Shown piece by piece: positions 1 to 12,400 of a DNA stretch of 64,000 nucleotides (position 1 is the first letter of the stretch; every line of letters starts with the position of its first letter). This DNA is from Tetracladium setigerum (Eukaryota; Ascomycota; Leotiomycetes; Helotiales). The notes under the pieces are model-generated. The model worked only from the letters and a program-made list of their open reading frames with translations, did not search any database and was not told the DNA's origin. The stretch lies in the NCBI GenBank assembly GCA_031472005.1, contig PZJY01000011.1:1860001-1924000 (forward strand), written 5' to 3'. Made by a program: the position numbers and the translations under genes.

Positions 1-766
1 GCGGCTTCACACTATTTCGTAGTCGGTTAGGCGACATCAGACTGCCCCGCCGTCAGCGTCAATCGTCGCGGCCGCTTGCATAGCAGCTTTACGAACATCG
101 AGCAGCATGAGAGCAGAAGGTACACACACATACCCAGACAATCTTTTTTGGATTATGTACCTGGTGGGGAGGGAGAGGTAGATGTAAGTAGTGTGTTGTA
201 AATTGGAGGTGGTGGTGGCGGTGGAATTTTGAATTGTGTGTTGAGATAGGATGATGGGAGTTGCGACGGCGGGAAGTCACGAGACCGACATGCCCTCGCT
301 CGGCATTACTCGCAAGCTGATGATTTTTGGGGGGACGGGAGGAGGACGGGGGGAAGAGCTGCGCTGTTTGTCAATCCTCAGTTGTGGGAACGAAAGTTCT
401 AATTGTCAACATGTGCGTTGGGCCATGCTATTATGCTATTTTCGGAGGTGTAGCAAAGGCAGGGGCTTCTGGAAGGAACACAGCTCTATCCACCACCACT
501 ACCACGCCACTGGGTCTAATCGATGGTCCGCCTCCGATTCGCTCAAAACTCAGGTACTGGGGATAACTGCCGAAGAATGGGTTAGTATGCCAACTTTGAT
601 TGTGTGCTAGTCTCGCAAAGGCGAGGAAGGAGGGACCCAACGTCACTGGGCAAAATCGAGGGTGTGATTCCGATCTGGACGGCAAAATCCACACGCAACG
701 CAACAACAGCACCGCACATTCCCTCTGCATCCCAACCTTTTCCCTCCAATCTCCTCTCGATCGAAC
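1..766. other. no gene recognised; upstream region of the small gene
   Basis: I see no coding region with spliceable, family-like content here. Open frames on both strands are short and compositionally random. The last 70 or so bases before position 767 are rich in C, T and A, as in many fungal 5' leaders, so part of this stretch is probably the promoter and leader of the gene that follows. Confidence 0.4.
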
Positions 767-1053
767 ATGCCTATCACTACGGTACAATCTGGCGTTGGTG
801 CGGGAGATCCAGGATTCTGTGGGTATCCGGTAGGTAATTGTGTGCACTGCGTGCGTATCACAAGTGTCGCCCACTGACTCTCTTCAAGGGAGGATCTGGG
901 GGTTACAGCAGCGCCGCTGGGTCTGCAGCATTTGTGGGCAATGCGCCTGTGAAGCAGGTAAGAAAGAAGCTCGAATTATCCTGTCTCCGTTGGCCCTTCT
1001 GACGTTCTGCTTAGGGAACCACCTCTCGCCCGCCGGGCACGCAAGGAGCTTAA
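767..1053 (+). CDS. small Gly/Ser/Ala-rich hypothetical protein, three exons
   Basis: No family recognised. Three exons (767-829, 889-957, 1015-1053) join in phase 0 to give about 56 residues rich in Gly, Ser, Ala and Pro, starting MPITTVQSG. The ATG has an A at -3. Both introns (830-888, 59 bp; 958-1014, 57 bp) begin with GTAGGT or GTAAGA, end in AAG or TAG, and contain a CTGAC branch-point motif at a suitable distance. Two well-formed introns that keep one consistent, low-complexity frame open are the main reason for calling it. There is no signal peptide or membrane segment. It could instead be the spliced part of a longer transcript. Function unknown. Confidence 0.5.
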
Positions 1054-1339
1054 GAATCCCGACATCCAGCAAGGCGGAGACCACAGCATGGGTCGAGTGC
1101 AGGTGAATTCCACGAAGGATAATATGGCGTTTTGGGTTGGTGGATGTGTGTCGTTCGGTGCTCTGCCAGGTCGAATTCTCGAAAGCCACCACGATCAATC
1201 GGTCTGCGGAACAATTTGGCGAACAAGGAGTACATAGGTTATAGATATCCAACAACGCTCTGCTGGCATTGTTACGGCTGATAGAAGTTTGGCGTATATA
1301 AGAATAGACATATACCGAGATCGCAAATTTGTCCTGATG

Positions 1340-1743
1340 TGTAACGGTTACTGCTTGCTCGCAAGTAAACAGATAGGTGAGGTTAGTATTCGTCGAGAGA
1401 GATAGGTATATCACAGGGACGGTCTGAGATAGTTATTAGAATAATAAATATTCAATTTAAGTTATGCACGAAACTCTTCTTTAATGAAACAAATTTTATC
1501 TTATATAGAATCTTCTTGTTCTTACAATTGTTATAATTAGCAAACCTCGTATGGGAAGTCCGACGAGTGAATCATTATCTGGCATGCCAAGCTACAATGA
1601 TTCCATCTCCACGTGAATGCCGCTTAATCACTCTACTATTATAGGGAGTTCTCTAGGAGTGGTCCTAAATAGCCACTCGGCTTTGAGTACCATAATGCTC
1701 CCGAGCCTCAGGCTCCTCGTGACCTGTGATCACGTCCGTAACA
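1340..1743 (-). repeat. solo LTR of the G3 Ty3/Gypsy family with 5-bp TSD
   Basis: The 404-bp unit starts TGTAACGG and ends CGTAACA, and is flanked on both sides by TGATG (1335-1339 and 1744-1748), a 5-bp target duplication. Its start, its middle (a GAGCCTCAGGCTC palindrome) and its end align with the LTR at 21580-22055. No internal retrotransposon sequence is attached, so it is a solo LTR left by LTR-LTR recombination. In the element's own sense it lies on the minus strand. It is not visibly RIP-mutated. Confidence 0.88.
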
Positions 1744-1748
1744 TGATG

Positions 1749-3008
1749 AGATGCATTAATATCAGTGATTCGCCAATGCCATAACCGACAAGAGTTATCT
1801 GGGGAACTGGAGTTGGTGCCTTCTTCTCCGAGCTGTTACGGTAGAAAACTACGAGGTGATGGCTTCTGAGAGATGCAGTGATTGGCCGCCCCCTTCTCAA
1901 AATGTTAGCAACTTCAATAATTAACTCCTCTATCTGCTTTCCTCCAAACGTTTAGCTTCTATGTCTACGAGTAAAGAAAGTAATAGTATAATAGACGATT
2001 CAGCCTCCTGTAATCTTTTCCATCGGTCGTTGGCTTACAAACGGGGAAATCAGGATGTCCCGGCAATTAGGAATGTAATCCATACAAAGAGTACCGCTTT
2101 TTGGTGAGAAGGGCCAAAAAGACTGATTTTTAGTGCACAAACAAAGCGCACGGGCTGCCCTCACCAAAAAGGTCAACTTTTGTATGAAGAAATCGGGAGG
2201 GGATGCGTACGTCCTGATGGCTCCGATGGTAAGCGAGGCACGAGTTGAAAATACCTGCATGCGGTCGGATTGGCTATTACTCAAAAATCAGGTTAAAATA
2301 ATTTTAGATATTTTCTCAAGTTAAATAAACGTATGTATCTAGAGCAAGGTGTTTTTTTCTGTTAGGCGCCATTTACTACAACCTTTTTGTCCACTGGGAC
2401 AGTGAATGGGGTGTGACTGGATAAATGCGATGTTTTGCGTTTCCTTATTTTGTTCGTATTCTGGTGTATACCTGCAATTTGGCACTTCTCATCAGAGTAC
2501 AGCGAAGAGATATCACACATCATTCCCCTTGTGACCAGTCATTAGTCTTCCGTTACGCTCCTGTTGTATCTACCTCTAAATTACTGTAAAGTATTCGAAG
2601 TGAATCAGCCATACAAGTACACAATGCAATCCTCAATGTTTCGAGCCTTGACACGACCTTCCTTTATTAACAACACTTGCAAATATCTCAAACCCTAGAA
2701 CATCAACTTCCATTCTTCGACCTTAGGATTAACTTTGTTACGCAAGAATATACGATGCAGCAGCTTAATAGCCGAACCTGTACAAAGTCTTATCTTCTCA
2801 TGTTCTTCCTTTAAAGTGTTTTAGAACGAGTGCTTGGTTAAAGAATATACAAGTTCTAATCTGCCAGCTGCACTAATACCCAATTACAGAATGACCGAAT
2901 TCAATGACCTGTCATCAATCGATTCATGTCCATAGATTTCTAATATATTTTTTCCCCAAATTATGCTCTCTCATAAACCCTGCTTTTAGCCCTCATCTTT
3001 GACAAAAC
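1749..3008. other. intergenic, no gene recognised; one short inverted repeat
   Basis: No convincing coding region is seen in either strand. The only structure noted is a perfect 12-bp inverted repeat (CTTTTTGGTGAG at 2097-2108 and its complement at 2160-2171) around a 51-bp loop. The right end is the downstream region of the beta-glucosidase gene. Confidence 0.4.
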
Positions 3009-5000
3009 TCAGGGTACATAGTGTGGGATAACTGGATCTTCTGCATACAGCTTGAACATATTCACGTACTCAAAGAAGCTTGCTTTGTAATATCGCTCTT
3101 GTGTTGTGAAATTAACGTATCTGTATACCATTAGAACAATATCTGCAGAAACCTCGCAAATAGATTCACTTACTGCAATCCAAATCTGCTCACATATCCC
3201 TTTTTCCACTCGAGATTATCCATGCTTGACCAAGCCAAAGTACCAACAATATTGACACCTTGATCGATTGCAATGAGAACACCCTCCATGAAGTCCTTGA
3301 AATAAGCGCTTCGAACAAAATCGTAGCGAACATCCTCCAAGCGTGATTTTGTGCCTTCGTAAGGCTCGGCAAAACCAAATTCGGAAATTGCAATGCCACC
3401 CTTTGGCTTCCATCTGTTTTGAATGAAGTGCATAAGATCGGGAATCCATTCAGTGGTTTTGTGAAGCCATGGTGAAGATGGGTCTGACACAACGCCGATG
3501 GGCCAGCCTCCTTCAGTGGCTGTGAGATCGAATTGTGAGCCGAAGCATAGTGGCCAATAAGGGTGGCTAGTGTTTTGAGCACATGCATCAACGCCGCCCT
3601 CAGGAGCTGGTTTTGGATATCAGAATGGCTCACGAAAAGAAAGGATTTCAGAAATAGCTAGTGGGACAAAAGAGAGAGCGCTTACCAAAGTAGTACTCTG
3701 CAGTGTATGAATCGTGACAGAATACATCGCTTGAGCCATTGATCATGCGTTTCTGCTCATCCGTGAACTCCGGCAGGAACATCCCCACGAATTCCTTGAA
3801 CGAAGGAGGATAATCCCCTGATATAAAGAGTGGATCAGCAAACCAACCTTCAAAGTAATCCCAACCACGTGTAACTGCCTTGGCGTCCTCGGTTGAGTTT
3901 GTGAGAGGGATCTTGTGGCCCCGGCTATGCTTGACTGATATTGTGCCATTGTTACCCAAAGATTTTGCAAGATGATATGCTTCAGCATGTGCAATCAAGG
4001 CATGGTGGCCGCACCAATATGGCTCCTGATATCTTGGAATGGTTTTGTTGGAACCAAAATAGCCTTCAGGAAGAGGGTAGTCATAACTGTCGTTTAATTA
4101 GCCTGACTCGAACATGGATTTACGAAGAAAAGAGGTACCAAAAAGACAGTGGCTCGTTCAAAGTGTACCAACTCTTGACCTTATTTCCATAGGTCGAGAA
4201 GATGATTCTAGCGTAGTTGACAAAGTCGCCAACAATTTGAGGACTGACCCAACCTCCATAGCTATTCTGAAGATAGAGTGGCAAGTCCCAGTGGAATAAA
4301 GTCACATGAGGCTCGATTCCATATTCAATGCAAGTATTGATTACATCGTCATAGTGATCAAGCGCCAACTGATTGACTTGTCCTTTACCGAAGGGGAAAA
4401 CTCGGGACCAACTGATTGAGAAGGAATATACCTTCACACCCATGGCTGCAAGACGTGCAATATCTACCACCAATTTTAATAAATGAAAACTATTGCACTG
4501 GATGGACTTACCCTGCTTATAGAGATAATACTGTTCACCGGCGACGTCTCCATTGTCGTTGGTTTCCGTTTCCGACACCCCAGCACGATGCAAAAGAGCA
4601 TCCCAAATGGAAGGACCTCGCCCTTCCGCCTTCACAGCGCCTTCGACCTGATAAGCAGCTGACGCAACTCCCCACCAAAACCCCGAAGGAAAACTCCAGC
4701 TTGAATTTTTGGGAGTGAGAGCTATCTGTTGACCTCTGGAAAAGGCGTTCGCAGGATTCAGATGCGGTGGTGGAATCAGCTCATTTGTAGGAACTGGTGT
4801 TGGTTCTACTGTGCTGTTATACAAACCAGTGGCAACGGGCCAATATATAAATCCCAAAGATCATCCCAGTTGAGTACTGTTGGTGTAGATAGTGTTGTTG
4901 AATCTACGCTGGTAGCTGTTGCGTTGCTCGGTATTTGAGTTGAAGTTTGGCCCACGACAAGGCAAGTCTGAAACAGCAGAGACAAAATTGAGAACTGCAT
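3009..5000 (-). CDS. secreted GH1 beta-glucosidase, six exons, with one apparent 1-nt frameshift
   Basis: Glycoside hydrolase family 1, expected to hydrolyse beta-glucosides outside the cell. Exons on the minus strand are 5000-4512, 4463-4139, 4086-3686, 3606-3174 and 3120-3009 (the first may count as two because of the frameshift); all introns are GT-AG and 48-79 bp. The start MQFSILSLLF begins a signal peptide followed by a Ser/Thr-rich linker. Typical GH1 blocks are present: FWWGVASAAYQVEGA, the acid/base Glu in YTLNEP, the nucleophile Glu in ISEFGFAEP, and the C-terminal RFGLQYVNFTTQERYYKASF. Around 4847 the frame must shift by one base: the N-terminal frame reads LWDLYIGP and the next runs VATGLYNSTVEPTP. 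No usable intron bridges the two, so a base is missing either in the gene or in the assembly. Otherwise the gene looks intact. Confidence 0.85.
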
Positions 5001-5071
5001 TTCTACAAGCCGTATGATGTTTGGAATGATTGTAGGCAGGTGACAATCCAAAATGCGAGGAGAAAAGGAAA

Positions 5072-5079
5072 CTTATATA
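5072..5079 (-). promoter_or_regulatory. TATA box of the beta-glucosidase gene
   Basis: TATATAAG reads on the minus strand 72-79 bases upstream of the chosen ATG at 5000, a fitting distance for a short leader. Assigned from motif and position only. Confidence 0.45.
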
Positions 5080-5150
5080 GTACTGCAGGTGAGGTACTTT
5101 CTCTACCCAGCGGGGATAAGTCGACATTGACGTCAATGAGGAAACCACTC

Positions 5151-7050
5151 ATATCGGTATAATCAGCAGGCTTTCTTGACAAAAATATGTTTCCCCGTTA
5201 TTTACTCACTCTTCAAGTCTTTTCATAGATCAACGTCGCATGACCTATCAGTAAGATGCCTTCTTTGGATACGTTCTTTTCCAAAAATGGGGAAGATTCT
5301 TGGAAAATCCGATCCCTTGCCCAAATTTTCCCCAATAGTCAGATTATAGTTGCAAGAAAACTCCTCCAGCTCCACAATCTATTCACAAGCTACCAGGCTT
5401 GCGGGGCGAACATGTGGAGATGCGGAGAAGTTGGGGAAGAAGGGCCGTTTGAGGAGCATAATGAAGCTGTCAAGACAATTGAATTGCACCGATACACCGA
5501 AGCTAAAGCGTTTTGTGGTGATATCAAGTCATGAAATGCATTCGTAGTCGGTCCGTGGCTCTGTAGAAGTCGACACTTGACAATTACTCGCTGAGGAAAT
5601 GAGACGGGAGAGCAAAATGCATACACGGTGAAATCGGATGAACTAGAACAGGCGATGAAAGGATCTGGAATGAGCGACTGCTGGTGAATGCAATTAGGGT
5701 TCGCAACAGGTGTACGCATATATAATCCGAAATACGAAGTCATTGTGGTGTGTTTATCTAAAATATACGATTAATAACAAAAGAACAAATAATAGGAACT
5801 CCTTTCATTTCTGCTTAGGCAAATCTCCGTTTATGACACTTTGAATTGAATAGTTTTAAAATTTCGTAATGTGCATTTGAATTATGTTTCATGGTCTCAG
5901 AAGTCCTTAAAGTAAACATGCCATGAGTCTGTGGCTTGGCATACCGCCTGTGTTCGTATTGCTGTACACTACGCTTTCGTATTTCGGATTACATTTGCGA
6001 AAAATGCGAGAGAGCTAACGTCAATCGATCGGCTTCCGCCTGCTCCTGGTAAGCGCAGAAAGTCGACCGATACAAGTAAGGAGCGCGTAATATCGGTTTT
6101 GGTAGCCTTCCTTCATTTTCAAGTCGTTGTATTACATAAGCAAGCTTATGAAGACATTAGTCATCAATATTTCGGAATTTCAGTTTGTCGAGAACTGAAA
6201 TAGCCCCGCTTCAAGCATTATCAAATGAAATAGCTACTCTGCATTCAGTGAATGTTGAAAATGCAGGTGGTTAAGAGAAGCGCTCGAATGAAAGCTGCGC
6301 GTGTAAGGAAACCAGACAGATTTTATCAGTCTTAAAACCATTTTAACAGAGACATTTCGATGTTCGTAGCAGCTGCGTTGCTGATTGTGCACGCTCAAAA
6401 ATGATCGCCTCAATCGGGAACATTATATTTCTGATTTGATTACTGTTGGGGTGAACTTTCAGAGAGGGAGGCGTGCCCGCGGAAGTCTAGAAGAATGCTC
6501 AGCATTTCTAATTTAAACGAGACCAATAATAGTAAACCAGGAGAGGTCCTAAGTATTGGCTCTCGTCTTATTTAGCGAATTGGGGCTTACCCCGCTCGGA
6601 CTGTTTTCTGATATCTGACAATCGACAACGAAGTCACTCACAACTACATTTCGAGCAAACGCAAAATTGGATAATATTGCATCGAATAAGTGATGTCGTG
6701 GAATACTCGAGTAGTTTATCTCGACAGAGACCTCGGGACCACTGTGGTGAATTAAATCGAAAGACATCAACATCCCTGAGGTTGTTGCAGTCGTATTCAC
6801 ATATGTCTCAATTCTCCGACAGAACGACAATTGGGGAATCATAAAACGCCATGAGGCATATCTTCAGCTCCCAGATGAGACAGGAGAGACGTCTGTGGGT
6901 GCAGGGAAGATCGATCATTCGATGCCTAAGGCCATGAATTCTCTATTTTATAGATTGATCTCCTTTGCTCTGCTTCAGCACTTTTAGCAACACTTTAACA
7001 CAACATTTGGCCGCTTTCCACCCATCATTTCGCCGCTCCGCTTCTCCACC
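5151..7050. other. intergenic, no gene recognised
   Basis: No family-like coding sequence is seen; open frames are short and random in composition. The stretch holds an imperfect inverted repeat of about 26 bp (arms near 5713-5741 and 5969-5999, sharing CGTATTTCGGATTA) and one copy of a dispersed repeat near 6299-6446. The bases before 7051 are probably the promoter of the membrane-protein gene. Confidence 0.4.
6299..6446 (+). repeat. degenerate dispersed repeat, copy 1
   Basis: Shares a series of blocks with 8841-8971 and 14988-15101, in the same order: CAGATTTT(C)ATCAG, a CAGCTGC/CAGCTAT block, GATTNTNNACNNTC, and ATCGCCTCAATC, followed in copies 1 and 3 by a CTGATTYGATT block. Identity is patchy and no termini or target duplications are clear. 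It may be an old MITE or LTR fragment. Confidence 0.4.
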
Positions 7051-8540
7051 ATGATGACGGTCTACTCATCAGCTAATGTGCAGGATCTCACGATCGCCAT
7101 GCGCCATCGAACAATCATCGCAATAACACCATGTCTTTGCCTTGCGTATGTTGCAGTTGCCCTGCGCTTTACTGCTCGTCGGATCTCCTCTGCGGGGTTT
7201 TGGTGGGATGACTGGCTTGCTTTATGTGGTCTTGTATGTCACTTCTTGTCCCGAACGCTATTCCTGAACCTCGACGACTCTCGTGGACAGCTTGGGTGAC
7301 TGGTTCTGTGCCCGAGATCTGTACACGAACAGCATAACATAGTCCTTGATTAGTTTTCTATCAAAGCTGACTTGTACTCTGAAAAGGGCTCTGTTACTAT
7401 TTTTGTTTCTCTTATTTTCAGTGGTAAGATAAGCCACTGCCTCTTCCCAGCTTGCCTCATACGCCCTTCTTACCTTAGATGTTAGATCTTCCTACCTACG
7501 CAATGATCAAGAATAGGACTCCAATCGACCAGGCATACATAATCTCAAATGGCAAAACCCTCTACGCGGCTGAGATGTTCTATTATTCTACACAATGCAT
7601 CCTTAAATTCTCTATCCTTGCATTCTATTGGCGGGTGTTCGGAGTTTCTGCTGGGAATTCTTCTATTCGATATCTAATTTTTTTTATGATATTCGTAGTC
7701 GGCACTTGGTTCATCGCGTCAGTACGTATTGTGGAGTTGGTCCTTGCTTGTAGTCTTTTGATCCCTCATTTCTCTTCTCAATTTCATGAGATTAAAATCT
7801 AACATGCGAGCTTAACAATAGACACTGGTCACAGCTTTTCAATGCGTCCCTGTTGCTGCCATCTTTGATGCAAATTTGCTACCAGGCGCCAAATGTGTGG
7901 AGCTACAGGCGTTTTTCTTTGGCGTCTCAATTCCAAACATCCTGACCGATCTGTTTCTAATTATCCTCCCTATGCCTTGGATCTGGCGGCTCAAAATCCC
8001 TTCGAATCAAAGAAGATATGTTATTGTATTTTTTCTTCTTGGCAGTTTGTAAGTTTTTGTTCTATTTTTCAATATCTTTACTTACGAGCCGCTCCGAATA
8101 GTGTCTTTATTGCCTCCATCGTTCGGTTTTATTATATCACAATACTTGAAGTATCTAATTACGCCATCAGATGGGCTGTCAGCATTCCAGTGGTTTGGTC
8201 TGGTGTAGAAAACTCCATAGGCGTCGTCTGTGTCTGCCTTCCATCTCTTCGCCCTATCCTCAGACACTTAACCGGTTCATTGCCGTCCACCAAAACACAG
8301 AATATGCCATCGTCATTTGGCAAACCAAGCGGAATCAGGGAGACTACTGAAGCAAAGAGGGCACAACGCGGCGACGAGTTTGACATATTTGATGATGTCG
8401 AGGCCGGGAGGACTATATCCTCCAGTAAGATAAATAAGATGCATGTAGAATTTTCTAGAAAAACGAGTGGGACTATGACTTTAGACGAAGAAAATAAGAA
8501 TGCCCCAACAGCCCTGGAACAGCTGCATGAAGGAGTGTAG
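7051..8540 (+). CDS. rhodopsin-domain (SAT4-type) integral membrane protein
   Basis: Fungal multi-pass membrane protein of the rhodopsin-domain family; role and ligand unknown. Exons: 7051-7233, 7479-7721, 7822-8048 and 8102-8540, about 363 residues. Family blocks are visible: LRFTARRIS followed by FWWDDWLAL after helix 1, MFYYSTQCILKFSILAFYWR, TLVTAFQCVPVAAIF, a helix with GVSIPNILTDLFLIILPMPW, the motif VFIASIVRFYYI, and GVVCVCLPSLRPIL closing the last helix. The cytoplasmic tail is polar. The start has CACC before ATGATG. Introns at 7722-7821 and 8049-8101 are clean. The first interval, 7234-7478, is long. The expected second helix and Gly-Leu-Gly-x-His loop are not found cleanly; a hydrophobic run at about 7388-7424 could be an exon whose phase I cannot resolve. 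The gene may be misassembled, or have lost helix 2. Confidence 0.8.
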
Positions 8541-9443
8541 GAGGTGATCCTACTCGGTTTGTTTCAAAGAGCCTGTCTTGTACTTAATAAGTCCTATCAC
8601 CAAGTTCAAGACGTGCATATAGCATCAGATGAGTAGATGGAACGAATGCCTGGTGGCCTTGTTACGGAGTGCAAATAGCTGGGCCTCTGGCCACCTTCTG
8701 ATCGGTACCTCAGTTTTCTTCTTTCGTTTATTCTAGAACCTATTACTATACTTAATTATTCTTTATTTGCTCAAATTGCCATACATCCCTGCTTTTAAAA
8801 GTGACTGTCTCCTTAAACAGTTGCCGTTACAATGAAGTGACTCGCGAAAGAAACCCCGACAGATTTTCATCAGCTCTACTTCTTTTTGCGCAGAGGCTTT
8901 TCGATTATTTTTTCGGCAGCTATATTACTGATTTTCAACATCCTAAAATTATCGCCTCAATCAGAAAAAACTTAACTAGTGTTATTTTTATATATAAAAA
9001 AAGCCTTGGCAAAATATAGGCACTGGCTGGTAGTTGAGCCAATGGCGTATAACAATAAGCTAATTGGCGCAATATATCCTTTATAACAATCCCTCTTCGT
9101 TAATCATTTCTGTTAAATCCAAAATTCATAAAAGGATATCTATCCACCCCATTCGTTTACGCGTGTACTCATGAACAAAAGAAAGATGCAGTCCATTGGG
9201 GCGGTATAGTTCCGAATTCTTCCAAAACCTCAGATATGGAGCACCTTCAAAAGTCTGTCCATGTTGTGTCATTACGCTCACCATCCAACACCGTGTTTCT
9301 CTGGGACTTCTCTTCCCTTTCTCTTTCTCTACTTTCACTTCCCATTTAAATGTTAGTTTCGCCTTCCCAAGTTAGAACCACCGTTCCTATAAAAGAAAAT
9401 ATCCTTTGTCAGAATCGATCTCTCTCTTTTTCTCTCTTTTGAT
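8541..9443. other. intergenic between convergent genes
   Basis: Two genes end toward each other here (8540 and 9444). No coding region is recognised. The stretch is AT-rich around 8950-9010 and contains copy 2 of the dispersed repeat. Confidence 0.45.
8841..8971 (+). repeat. degenerate dispersed repeat, copy 2
   Basis: Colinear with 6299-6446 through the blocks CAGATTTTCATCAG, GGCAGCTATATTACTGATTT and ATCGCCTCAATCAG. Divergent by substitutions and small indels; ends not defined. Confidence 0.4.
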
Positions 9444-12400
9444 TTATCTTGGCTCGGAAAGTATAATGACATCTTTAGCCGGCCATGTTGCAATCTGTTT
9501 CTCCCTCAAGCGCTCCATTTTCGCGCCGAAAATCCTGCCCATGGTTCCCAGCCTCGCCCGCGTCTTCTCTGGAATAGCGCTCTTCGATATGCAAAGACTA
9601 GGGCACGAAGCGCCCGCGGCCTTCATCACCTTCGCTTGGAGCCCAGACTCGGGCATTCCAATCCAATAGAGACTACCGACCTCGAGATCCCAAGCCTGTG
9701 GCGGGATGACGATAGGATCTCTCCTTGGCCGTAGCTGGTTGACGGCGGTATCGAGCGATGGGCAGTGCCAGGGCGCCGTTCCCTGGCATTTGTGCACCTG
9801 CGATTCAAAGCACAGGTTGGTCATGCACGCAAAAGTTGCACATTCTTCTGAGTCCTGAAGAATTCTCGCCCACAGGCTTGCATTTTCGCATGGTACTGCG
9901 AGACACATCGAAATTGGGCTTCCAGAGGCGTTGTCTTGTGGGCACGCAATGAGGAAGTTCTTTTGGTCTCGGTCAATTCCGGTGTCCCGAAGCACCAGCA
10001 GTATATGTCGTACGAGTCGCTTGGTCAAGGTTTGAAGTTCCTGAACATCTGGGAGGTCGTGTAAATCGTCATACCATGTTTTCAAAGCCTGGCCCCCCTG
10101 CGCTAATGCGTTGACTATTCCTCTTTGCTGTAAGATTTTCCAACCAGGAGGTAGAGCAAGGCTGTTTGCAAAACTCTCCAGCGAATCAGCAAGCAATATC
10201 CCGAGGGATACTCTGCGGGCAAGACCAGTGCAAGCGCTTACTTGAAGACCCCATGGTCGGTCCAGTTCAGTCAAGGGCAGCTCGTCGGTAATCAGGCTCA
10301 AGTACTGCCGTTTCCAGCTATTGCCTGGGTGCCATATCCAAGTCTTATTGAATTGCAGTTGTCCACCGATCAATTGCTGTGTTGACAGTGCTGCTCCAGC
10401 TTGAAACTCTGTAAATTTCCAATAATCTGGGGATGTGCCCAAATTTTGAAGCGAGCCCATCAATGACGACCATCGTTGAGCCTGGTCTGTGCGACATGCA
10501 TTATTGACTGTGCTACTACCCGCTATCAGCATCTTCTCCGTTGACCTGAAATATAGCGGTTTTTTGTTGCGCGGCTCGACATCATTACTCCAATGCAAGA
10601 GGCGGCTATTTTCCGTAGTGGCTTCAATAACTCCTCCGCCTATCATAATAGCCGTCAAGTGTTGCGGTGTCGTATTGTCACTAGCTGTGGTGAAATGGCC
10701 TGGTCCCCAAGTATCCACCAAGTCCTCAGGAGTGGCCAGCAAGTCCCATCTCTTCTGGGTCTGTTGCTTTATGGGCTCAGCTTCCCTGAACACCAAAACA
10801 GGACTTTGAATCATACCATCTAAGCACGTCAGACCATGTAAAGAGGCTGTTATCCGTATCGATGTATTGTCAGTATTTTGCAAGCCATACAGTAAAATCT
10901 TGCTCAACGGCGTATCAAGAAAGAAGGGTTGTAATGCGCCCACGTGTGCCTTGATGTAAGAAGCAAAACCCAAAGCAAGATATTGTACGACCAAGCAGTA
11001 CTTATCTAATCCGTCTAGGACGTCAACTGACGTCGACTCCAATATCGCTGTATTGAATAGATATTCAAAACAGGAGAGGCTTTTTTGCAAAAAGTGTTGT
11101 AACTGCTCCGAATTTCCGAGTTGGCGCTCCGCAAGTGCAGATACTAGTTTCGATTGTAGTTCCAACACCGTTGCAACATTTACCTGACAGAGTTCAATGA
11201 CCTCCTGGGTATACGCAGTAGAATTCATCTTCAGAATGGTGAAGGATTCGCAGCAAACTCCGCTTCTTTGGGCATGTGCGATGGCACAGCATAAGTTTTC
11301 GAGCACTGTGAGAATAATAGTGCAGTAGCGAATGTCCGTGTCGGGTGGGATAGTTTTAGTATGGCCAGAAGCCACATTTTCCAGGTAATATGAAACTGAT
11401 GCTGTCAAATTGCCATCTTCTTCCGTGAATTTGACCGACCCAACCTGTTTGCTAGTATCACGAGTGTTGGGAGCAACACCGCCGAGTCCGCAGAGCTCTT
11501 CTATCCAAATCAAGCTTTCGTTGTTGGATGTCCATGACAAGCGATGATCCATACTGTCCGCACGTTTGTTGCTAGTGATTGACCTAGTGGGATCCTTTAT
11601 GTCTCGCCCGCCCATATGAACACAGAATGATTCATGGTGGTCGGGTATGATAGCCTCTCTAGGAAAGTTCTTCGATTCGAAGTAGATCCAAGGCGAATCG
11701 TTCTCCTCGGTCACAAGTATTTGAGCGATGTCCTCGTTCTTGTAGCCATGGCCCCTGAGCTCGTGAAGCCACTTAAAATCTTCCTGGGCCACAGAGTCAA
11801 AGTTTTCATCCAAGAGCTTCTTAATATCTTGGGTTGTTCCTTTCGACAAAAGTAATCGAAAGCTCAAATAATGATTTTTTCGATCTTCGCCTTTGTTCTC
11901 CAGTGAACCAATCTGTGACGGAGTCGAAAGCAACACCTTCGAACTCAAAAGCGACCTCACACTTGGCAAACTCCCCCTCTCTACTGCAACACTCAAGGCC
12001 GTCTTCCCCTCCGAATTCAACAAAGTAACATCTGCTCTAGACTTGATTAGTAGTTCAGCGAGAAGTGTGTCGTCCTTCTCTGCAGCAAGGTGCAGAGGAT
12101 ATCCCCATTTCTCATTGCTTGTGTGGATTTTGGTATTGATGCACGCGCCATGCAATAGTAACGAGGCCACAACCTCTGTTCTTTTTCCTTCCTCGCAACC
12201 TTCAATCGCTTTCTCAATCGCCTTCTCCTCATCCAAAAATTTCCCAGCCTGCTCCTTATCCTCCGCCTTCCCTAGTAGGAAAAAAACCTTCCCCCATTCT
12301 TCATTTATATACGCTACTTTTAGCAGAGCCACCCACACAGACGTCACGACCCCAAAGTTCAGATTTTCATCTCTCGTAAACACTTTCTCAAATTGCCCAT

